A stretch of 5,554 bases of DNA from contig CAMIHT010000122.1 in NCBI GenBank assembly GCA_946222725.1, forward strand, positions 1-5,554. Reading direction: 5' to 3'. The notes under the pieces are model-generated. The model ran no database searches, had not been told where the DNA came from, and worked only from the letters and a program-made list of their open reading frames with translations. Made by a program: the position numbers and the translations under genes. Shown piece after piece: positions 1-4,126 of the stretch (positions within the stretch are counted from its first letter, which is position 1; each line of letters opens with the position of its first letter). Source of the stretch: Actinotignum schaalii. Lineage in GTDB: Bacteria > Actinomycetota > Actinomycetes > Actinomycetales > Actinomycetaceae.

Positions 1-559
1 CTCCCTGGTCAATAACGCTGGCGGGGCGCGAGGGCAAGATCGCGTGACGGACGCGAAAATCGAGGATTGGGAGTGGATGTACCGCGTGAACGTGCTCGGT
101 ACCCTGCGCCTGACCCGGGCGCTGCTCCCACATATGCGCGAGAATGGCGGGAGCATTCTCTTTGTGACGTCCACGGCGGCGCAGGAAACCTACGTGGGCG
201 GTGCTGGATACACGGCGGCTAAGCACGCCGAACGCATGATTAAAGACACTTTGCGTCTGGAACTGGTGGGAGAACCGGTCCGGCTTATGGAACTGCGCCC
301 GGGCATGGTGATGACGGAAGAATTTTCTAAGAATCGACTCGGCTCGGATGCCGCAGCCCAGAACGTGTATGCCGGGGTGGCTGAGCCGCTCCTCGCCGAG
401 GATATTGCTGAGACGGTGGTGTGGATGCTCTCCCGCCCCGCCCACGTCAATATCGATTCGGTGGTTATCCGCCCCGTTGCCCAGGCGAATTCGTGGACGG
501 TGGCCCGCACCGGCAGCGACGTGGTGGAGTTACCCTCCTCTGGGCTAGGCGGAAAGTAG
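1..559 (+). CDS. Short-chain dehydrogenase/reductase, YdfG-like (5' partial)
   Basis: This is an NAD(P)-dependent oxidoreductase of the classical SDR family, cut off at its 5' end by the window; the reading frame is open from base 2, and the N-terminal TGxxxGxG cofactor loop lies outside. Visible family landmarks are the NNAG motif (codons from base 11), a catalytic Ser at 170-172 in VTSTAA, and the YxxxK pair with Tyr at 209-211 and Lys at 221-223. The Ser-Tyr spacing of 13 residues is normal for the family. After the active site come RPGMVMTEEFS and PAHVNID, which resemble the substrate loop and C-terminus of YdfG/serine 3-dehydrogenase-like SDRs acting on 3-hydroxy acids; the exact substrate is not determinable. 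It is a soluble cytoplasmic protein with no membrane segment. The frame ends at TAG 557-559, followed by a hairpin and a convergent gene. The family call is sure; YdfG-like is probable. Confidence 0.93.
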   Translation, partial: SLVNNAGGARGQDRVTDAKIEDWEWMYRVNVLGTLRLTRALLPHMRENGGSILFVTSTAAQETYVGGAGYTAAKHAERMIKDTLRLELVGEPVRLMELRPGMVMTEEFSKNRLGSDAAAQNVYAGVAEPLLAEDIAETVVWMLSRPAHVNIDSVVIRPVAQANSWTVARTGSDVVELPSSGLGGK

Positions 560-574
560 GGGCGCCGGGGCGCA

Positions 575-599
575 CGGTGCCGGCGTAGCGCCAGCACCG
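575..599. terminator. GC-rich hairpin in a convergent gap, probable bidirectional terminator
   Basis: Bases 575-584 pair with 590-599 around a short GTAGC loop, giving ten possible pairs with a single C/A mismatch. It sits in the 60-base gap between two convergent stop codons (TAG at 557-559 on plus; the minus-strand gene stops at 620-622). There is no U-tract on either strand, so it is not a textbook intrinsic terminator. Hairpins without U-tracts are often found between convergent genes in high-GC actinobacteria. The structure is seen in the sequence; the function is inferred. Confidence 0.5.
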
Positions 600-619
600 C
601 GCCAGCGTCGTGCGGGAAA

Positions 620-1360
620 CTACCGGGTCGCGGTGATCTGCCGGGCAAGTTCAGCAATCGCCGCGGCAATCCCGAGGCCGAGCTCATCGAAGGTGGTGGC
701 GGGCCGGGGGAGCGCCGGGGCGGCGCCCTCGTTTAACGGTGCGCCGTGCACCGTCGTAGGCAATGCTACATCTCCGGCGTCGGTTAGTGGCGCAGGCCGC
801 GGCGCGGACGGTACGTCGGTTTCCGCGCCCACCGTGGCCACCCCAACGGTGCGCAGAGCCGGAACGTGAATGAAAATACCGGGAACTGCAAGCTGGGCCA
901 CGCGGTAGGCGATGTTATTGCAGAGGTAACGCCCCGGGTCACGGCTCGTTTCCGCAGCGATCCCGGCCCCATTAATAGCGCGGGTAATATCCGCCACCCG
1001 CACGGGACTCGCAGCAATAGCAGGCCCGCCCGCAATCACGGGTTCACCGTTAGGCTGAGCTCCCGCATTATCGGGAATCCGGGCGAGGTTTTCATTAAAA
1101 GCTTGGAGCTCCGGGGTGATGGCACTGCGTCCACCGGCCTCCCCGATGGATAGGACCGCAGAGGGACGAATACGCTCTACTGCCTCAGTTAGCACCTGCC
1201 CGGCGCTCGCGAACACCACCGGGAGCATGACCGTCGCGACCTCGACTTCGCAAGGAAGATCCATATGTCGAAGATGCGGGATGGATCGCATAGCCGCCTC
1301 CCGGCTCGCGTTCTCGGTATCGGCACCAAAAGGCTCAAAGTAAGTCACTAAAAAACGCAC
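620..1360 (-). CDS. pcp: Pyrrolidone-carboxylate peptidase (pyroglutamyl-peptidase I) family, cysteine peptidase C15
   Basis: Pyroglutamyl peptidase I removes N-terminal pyroglutamate from peptides in the cytoplasm. The 246-residue product starts with a family-like segment (TYFEPFGADTENAS, cf. the usual GFEPFGG...NPS). It keeps the three catalytic positions: Glu84 in TPELQAFN, Cys147 in GRYLCN and His165 in FIHVPAL. The GEAGGR and ARIPDN blocks are also family signatures. The start is GTG at 1360-1358, with an AGGGTGA-like ribosome binding site just upstream. Two features are odd. The protein is longer than the usual 200-220 residues because of an Ala/Pro-rich, probably disordered stretch at about residues 175-220, before the C-terminal helix. 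The Cys-His spacing (18 residues) is also shorter than the roughly 24 I recall for characterised enzymes. Activity is therefore likely but not certain. It is convergent with the SDR gene and divergent from the gene pair at 1555. Confidence 0.88.
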   Translation of the reverse strand: MRFLVTYFEPFGADTENASREAAMRSIPHLRHMDLPCEVEVATVMLPVVFASAGQVLTEAVERIRPSAVLSIGEAGGRSAITPELQAFNENLARIPDNAGAQPNGEPVIAGGPAIAASPVRVADITRAINGAGIAAETSRDPGRYLCNNIAYRVAQLAVPGIFIHVPALRTVGVATVGAETDVPSAPRPAPLTDAGDVALPTTVHGAPLNEGAAPALPRPATTFDELGLGIAAAIAELARQITATR

Positions 1361-1382
1361 ACTTCACCCTACCGCGCCTATC

Positions 1383-1391
1383 TGTGGATAA
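1383..1391 (-). promoter_or_regulatory. DnaA-box-like 9-mer
   Basis: TGTGGATAA on plus reads TTATCCACA on minus, an exact match to the consensus DnaA box. A second, weaker copy (CCATCCACA on minus) lies 30 bases away at 1413-1421, about three helical turns. Two sites do not make an origin, but they could allow DnaA-dependent regulation of the divergent genes. The match is seen; binding is inferred. Confidence 0.35.
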
Positions 1392-1394
1392 ATG

Positions 1395-1416
1395 CACAGG
1401 GCAAAGCTTGCCTGTG
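1395..1416. repeat. Imperfect palindrome, candidate operator
   Basis: The arms 1395-1404 and 1408-1416 are complementary over nine base pairs (CACAGG plus CAA against TTG plus CCTGTG), with one extra G in the left arm and an AGC centre. It lies in the divergent region about 35 bases before the pcp-family start, and it overlaps the second DnaA-box-like sequence. It could be an operator for a dimeric regulator or a leader hairpin. No regulator is visible nearby. Confidence 0.4.
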
Positions 1417-1437
1417 GATGGAACCTGGACGGATATT
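1408..1437 (+). promoter_or_regulatory. Weak candidate promoter for the gene pair at 1555
   Basis: TTGCCT (1408-1413) and GATATT (1432-1437) are separated by 18 bases, and each matches four of six bases of the housekeeping -35 and -10 consensus. A start near 1444 would give a leader of roughly 110 bases containing the palindromes and hairpin described separately. This is only a best guess among weak matches. Confidence 0.22.
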
Positions 1438-1458
1438 TCCATGCCTGGCACCATCAGC

Positions 1459-1470
1459 CCAAGCGCTTGG
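1459..1470. repeat. 12-bp perfect palindrome, candidate operator
   Basis: CCAAGCGCTTGG is a perfect inverted repeat without a spacer. It lies inside a wider possible hairpin formed by CCTGGC at 1444-1449 and GCCAGG at 1470-1475. It is upstream of the gene pair at 1555, where a dimeric repressor site would be expected. The symmetry is seen; regulator binding is inferred. Confidence 0.35.
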
Positions 1471-1478
1471 CCAGGGGC

Positions 1479-1531
1479 GCTAACGCAAAAGGAACTTGAG
1501 CGCTAAGCCGGCGGGCTAGCGCAAAAATAAC
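1479..1531 (+). repeat. Direct repeat flanking a leader hairpin
   Basis: Two 17-base copies, GCTAACGCAAAAGGAAC at 1479-1495 and GCTAGCGCAAAAATAAC at 1515-1531, agree at 14 positions and start 36 bases apart. Between and overlapping them, 1500-1509 can pair with 1514-1522 (GCGCTA and GCC against GGC and TAGCGC, one bulged A, GGCG loop). The hairpin ends about 20 bases before the Shine-Dalgarno sequence at 1543-1549. It is followed by an A-rich run rather than a T-run, so it is not a plus-strand terminator. A role in mRNA stability or translation control is possible. Confidence 0.35.
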
Positions 1532-1554
1532 GGAAACAACACGGGGAGGTCACG

Positions 1555-1896
1555 GTGGACGGTGTTCTCATCACGGAATCTGTCACAGCGGAACTGCGCG
1601 CGGCGCTCGCGGAAGTGAACGCTGCACTGTCTCCGGTACGGATGGATAACGTGCCGGGAGCAGTGGGCGCGGCCTTGGGTGGCACCCCACCGCCGGCAAC
1701 CGTGAGCGCGGGATGCGCCACGGTAGACAGGAACACCTGTAGCATCGCGGACCGAGCTGATGAACTTGCCGACTCGCTCACTTTAGCTTGGCGTATCTAT
1801 CAGGAGGCAGACGGTGCGGCTGGGGCAGATATCTCCGGTCTAGATATCGCGGGCACGGATATTTTTGCTCTGGATATCGCGGGAGTCGCAAGATGA
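1555..1896 (+). CDS. Small helical protein with YxxxD motif, candidate type VII secretion partner
   Basis: This 113-residue protein is not one I can name. Residues about 7-28 and 55-86 look like two amphipathic helices joined by a Gly/Pro-rich turn, the architecture of WXG100/EspC-like ESX substrates. The second helix contains Trp79 and ends in Tyr82-Gln-Glu-Ala-Asp86, matching the YxxxD/E secretion motif of type VII substrates. A tail follows (residues 92-111) of four five-residue units, each starting Asp-Ile, encoded by four 15-base repeats. Cys54 and Cys62 could form a disulfide after export. There is no signal peptide or membrane segment. The start is GTG 1555, chosen for the GGGGAGG ribosome binding site at 1543-1549 with a 5-base spacer. 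The TGA stop overlaps the ATG of the next gene, so the two are probably co-translated and may form a heterodimer. The reading frame is confident; the secretion role is inferred. Confidence 0.75.
   Translation: MDGVLITESVTAELRAALAEVNAALSPVRMDNVPGAVGAALGGTPPPATVSAGCATVDRNTCSIADRADELADSLTLAWRIYQEADGAAGADISGLDIAGTDIFALDIAGVAR
1828..1887 (+). repeat. Four tandem 15-bp repeats encoding pentapeptide-like units
   Basis: Units begin at 1828, 1843, 1858 and 1873, each starting with GATAT. The second and fourth share GATATCGCGGG. They encode DISGL, DIAGT, DIFAL and DIAGV. The regular period and near-identical units suggest expansion by slippage or recombination, so the copy number may vary between strains. 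The repeats lie at the very C-terminus of the small YxxxD protein. Confidence 0.85.
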
Positions 1897-3866
1897 AAGA
1901 TCTCACGGTGTCATGGGCGCAATTACGCGGCTGGAATGGTGCCCTGCTCGGAGTGATCCTCGGTGAGGTAGCAGCCGCGCGCCGGCGCTGCGAAGAAGCT
2001 AGCTGGCAGCTGCGGCAGCTAGCTACGCGTTCCCTGGAAGGCACGTGGGAAGGCTACGGAGCGCGTGCCTTCCTCTCCGATGTGCGGGCCTTGGCCGCGC
2101 GTGCCGCCGCGCACACCGACCGTATTGACCACCTGATCCAGGCTTTGGGGGAAGCTCAGCATAAAATCACCCGTACCCAAACGGCAGTGAGCGAAGCACT
2201 CTCCCGTGCGAATGCTGCCGGAATGGAGATCACCCCTCGCGGTGAGGTGATCGACCCGCTCGCTGGCGCGGATGGCACCGGGGTAGCGGAGTGGGAACGT
2301 CACCAGATAGCGGTACAGATTAGAGCGGAGGTAGAGGTAGCCCACCGATCGGCCGATAATACGCTCAGTTATCTCAACAGGGTGTTCACCCAGCTGGCTG
2401 CCGGGCAGATAGCCCCGGAGGCTCGCACTAATTACTATCGTTCGGTCGGGCGGGTGCCGGTTGGGAAAAGCGCGGCCTATGTGCAGGCATGGTGGGCATC
2501 CTTGGGAGATGCCGAGCGCTCGTATGTGCTCGCCCACGCCCCTCAGGATCTGGGGAATTTGGACGGAATACCCTACGCGGTGCGGGACCGCGCCAATATT
2601 GCCGTGGCCCGTCATGACGAAGAAATGGCCCGCGCCTATTACGATCCGATTCTGGCCGAGCTTTCCGCGGAAATCGCCAGTGCACAGGCGGATCTTGAGG
2701 GGAATTTAGGGAAAACTGATCGGGAGATTCGCACCGCCCAGCTCGGCGCGGCTCAGCTGCGTTATGCCACTATCACCGCTAACCTGGCTTCCTACGCCAC
2801 GATCCGCACCCAACGCGGCCTGGATCGCCATTGGCGCGCGCACCTCTCTACATTTCCGGCTCGCTCCGGTTCGCGCCGTGACTCGAAGCAGTACTCTTCG
2901 CCATCCGCGGCGCAACAATCGGCGGGGCGCGCCGCTCCGGCGCACCCGTCCGCGGCGCGCTCGCTCCCGCGGGTGGACCCTGCCCAATCTCGCCAGCTCA
3001 TCGTGTACCGCGGGCCGAACCGGGCCCGTACCGGAACGGGTGCGGAATTACGCACCATCCAAGTGGCGTTGGCCCAAGGCAATGTGGATACCGCCTCGTC
3101 TATCACCATCGAGGTGGGTGGAATGACCACTAATGTGGTGAATTCTCTCGATTCACATATGGAGGCAGCGGGCCGCCTAGCCGCCTTCCAGCAGGAAATT
3201 CTCACCGCCCGGGGAGAAACGGGAAGTCCGGCGGTGGTGACCTGGTTTGATTACGCCGCTCCGCAAAGTGCGCTGGACTCTTCCCTCTACACCCCGGCGC
3301 GCGCCCGTGAAGGTGGAGTGAGCCTCGCGCGCTTCGCGGAGGGAATTGCCCAGGTCCGCGGGGAGGATGGCCCGCGTATCAATCTGCTGGGGCACTCCTA
3401 CGGTTCAGTGACGGCTTCAGCGGCCGCGGAGCGGGTTCGGCCCGGCGTCGTCGACACTCTTGTGGTATACGGAACACCCGGGGTAGTGGCCGAGGGATGG
3501 GATATGAATACCGGGCCGCACGGAGCTGGAAGCGCCACTTCCAATCACGTCCTCTCCAATAAAAAAGACATTATTAACGTGGTCAACGCGCTGGGCGGGG
3601 GAGCGGTCTCAGGCGGGAACACCGATGCGCTCGGCTTCAATCCGCGCCGGGATGCGGATTTCACCGCGCATCATTTCTCCGGGCGTGGCGGATTCTTCTC
3701 CCAGCATTCGGAATATTTGGAAAACGCGGATTCCCCGCAAATGCGCGAACTTGCTCGTATTACCACGCAACTTGCCGCGGGGCCCGGCACGGGGCCCGGC
3801 GAAGCGGCTACCGGAGCTGCCCCGTCGCCCCGATTCGCACCGGTGCGCCCACCACCCGGAAGCTAG
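1893..3866 (+). CDS. WxG-domain/alpha-beta hydrolase (DUF1023-like) protein, candidate type VII secreted enzyme
   Basis: The 657-residue product has several parts. Residues 1 to about 100 are helical, with Trp52-Glu-Gly54 in a TWEGYGARAF context, like WXG100-type ESX domains. Residues about 145-320 include WWASL (Trp200), GNLDGIP (221-227) and RDRAN (231-235), conserved hallmarks of DUF1023 proteins. A Ser/Ala/Pro-rich linker spans about 324-365. The hydrolase fold has a WFDYAAPQ segment from Trp451, the nucleophile elbow GHSYGS with Ser502, a likely acid Asp559 and a likely catalytic His605 in QHSEY. A Gly/Pro-rich tail ends the protein. The substrate is unknown; a lipase or esterase activity is plausible. 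ATG 1893 is chosen because it overlaps the upstream stop (ATGA) and has GGGAG at 1881-1885 as ribosome binding site; the frame stays open upstream only through the preceding gene. There is no classical signal peptide, so export, if it occurs, would rely on the ESX-like route. The domain calls are firm; secretion is inferred. Confidence 0.87.
   Translation: MKDLTVSWAQLRGWNGALLGVILGEVAAARRRCEEASWQLRQLATRSLEGTWEGYGARAFLSDVRALAARAAAHTDRIDHLIQALGEAQHKITRTQTAVSEALSRANAAGMEITPRGEVIDPLAGADGTGVAEWERHQIAVQIRAEVEVAHRSADNTLSYLNRVFTQLAAGQIAPEARTNYYRSVGRVPVGKSAAYVQAWWASLGDAERSYVLAHAPQDLGNLDGIPYAVRDRANIAVARHDEEMARAYYDPILAELSAEIASAQADLEGNLGKTDREIRTAQLGAAQLRYATITANLASYATIRTQRGLDRHWRAHLSTFPARSGSRRDSKQYSSPSAAQQSAGRAAPAHPSAARSLPRVDPAQSRQLIVYRGPNRARTGTGAELRTIQVALAQGNVDTASSITIEVGGMTTNVVNSLDSHMEAAGRLAAFQQEILTARGETGSPAVVTWFDYAAPQSALDSSLYTPARAREGGVSLARFAEGIAQVRGEDGPRINLLGHSYGSVTASAAAERVRPGVVDTLVVYGTPGVVAEGWDMNTGPHGAGSATSNHVLSNKKDIINVVNALGGGAVSGGNTDALGFNPRRDADFTAHHFSGRGGFFSQHSEYLENADSPQMRELARITTQLAAGPGTGPGEAATGAAPSPRFAPVRPPPGS
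3779..3802 (+). repeat. 12-bp tandem duplication in the hydrolase tail
   Basis: GGGGCCCGGCAC at 3779-3790 is followed directly by GGGGCCCGGCGA at 3791-3802, encoding GPGT-GPGE type units in the Gly/Pro-rich C-terminal tail. The repeat contains GGGCCC palindromes and could form a hairpin in mRNA. It is probably only low-complexity tail sequence. Confidence 0.6.
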
Positions 3867-3889
3867 ATGCGCACCGAGCACGGAAGGGC

Positions 3890-3895
3890 TACAAT
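3890..3895 (+). promoter_or_regulatory. -10 element of the ileS promoter
   Basis: TACAAT matches five of six bases of the TATAAT consensus. No convincing -35 hexamer is present at the usual distance, which is common in high-GC actinobacteria. Transcription would begin around 3901-3903, exactly where Stem I of the T-box leader starts. The element begins 24 bases after the upstream stop codon, in a short gap with no visible terminator. Confidence 0.6.
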
Positions 3896-4052
3896 GAGCG
3901 GCGTTGGCTATGACCCGGCAATCACCGGCGAGCTCTCGGAAGAACAGCCGCGCGGCCCGCGCCGTGCAGCCCAGTAGAACCGAGCGGGTGGACCCGTTAG
4001 CGTCCTAATGAAGCGGTTACCCGCTGCACCACGCGTGCGGTGAGTAGCAAAT

Positions 4053-4091
4053 GAGGTGGTACCGCGGTACCGGATATCCGGCGTCGTCCTC
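4053..4091 (+). promoter_or_regulatory. T-box antisequestrator (ON conformation)
   Basis: GAGG 4053-4056 pairs with CCTC 4088-4091 to form helix A1. The seven-base bulge TGGTACC (4057-4063) receives the uncharged tRNA 3' end. GCG 4064-4066 pairs with CGT 4085-4087 to form helix A2. The apical part contains the self-complementary CCGGATATCCGG at 4070-4081. The arrangement matches the conserved T-box antiterminator fold. When formed, it would free the ileS Shine-Dalgarno sequence. Confidence 0.8.
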
Positions 4092-4121
4092 AATCCGATT
4101 AGGTTTGAGACACGAGGAGAC
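4083..4121 (+). promoter_or_regulatory. Shine-Dalgarno sequestrator hairpin (OFF conformation)
   Basis: GTC and TCCTC (4083-4085 and 4087-4091, one bulged G) are complementary to GAGGAGAC (4114-4121), which includes the ileS ribosome binding site GAGGAG. The same CCTC block is needed for the antisequestrator, so the two folds exclude each other. Charged tRNA-Ile should favour this hairpin and repress ileS. Confidence 0.75.
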
Positions 4122-4126
4122 ACCGC

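Larger units (their letters stand above)
3901..4126 (+). promoter_or_regulatory. Ultrashort T-box riboswitch controlling ileS translation
   Basis: This leader senses tRNA-Ile charging. A short Stem I is closed by CCGG 3915-3918 with CCGG 3925-3928 and carries the isoleucine specifier codon ATC (3921-3923) in its terminal loop, as described for ultrashort actinobacterial ileS T-boxes. CTCGG 3935-3939 pairs with CCGAG 3980-3984 as Stem II, with AGTAGAAC on its 3' side like an S-turn. The stretch 3984-4024 has overlapping pairings (GCGGGT 3984-3989 with ACCCGC 4019-4024; GGGT with ACCC 3992-3995), consistent with the Stem IIA/B pseudoknot. A small hairpin (4027-4042) follows, then the T-box core AGGTGGTACCGCG (4054-4066). 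Its TGGT bulge can pair with the ACCA 3' end of uncharged tRNA-Ile. No terminator with a T-run follows, so regulation should be translational. Confidence 0.93.

Noticed and set aside
1500..1530. Intrinsic terminator before the gene pair
   Set aside because: The hairpin at 1500-1522 is followed by an A-rich, not a T-rich, run on plus. On minus, the A-run preceding the stem is nine bases away and short.
1828..1887. Pentapeptide repeat protein of the Qnr/MfpA (gyrase-protecting) type
   Set aside because: Only four units are present, with an Asp-Ile pattern. Qnr-type proteins are built of dozens of A(D/N)LXX units forming a long solenoid.
1788..1892. Upstream in-frame extension of the hydrolase frame to ATG 1788
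   Set aside because: The extension lies entirely within the small upstream gene and overlaps its helix and repeat codons. ATG 1893 has a ribosome binding site at 1881-1885 and the typical ATGA overlap.
2019..2615. Minus-strand open frame of 198 codons opposite the hydrolase gene
   Set aside because: The opposite strand encodes clear WxG and DUF1023 motifs over the same bases; this frame is a codon-bias shadow.
4058..4071. Perfect 14-bp palindrome GGTACCGCGGTACC as a repressor operator
   Set aside because: It falls on the conserved T-box core and is explained by the TGGTACCGCG motif plus adjoining bases, so a separate protein operator is not needed.
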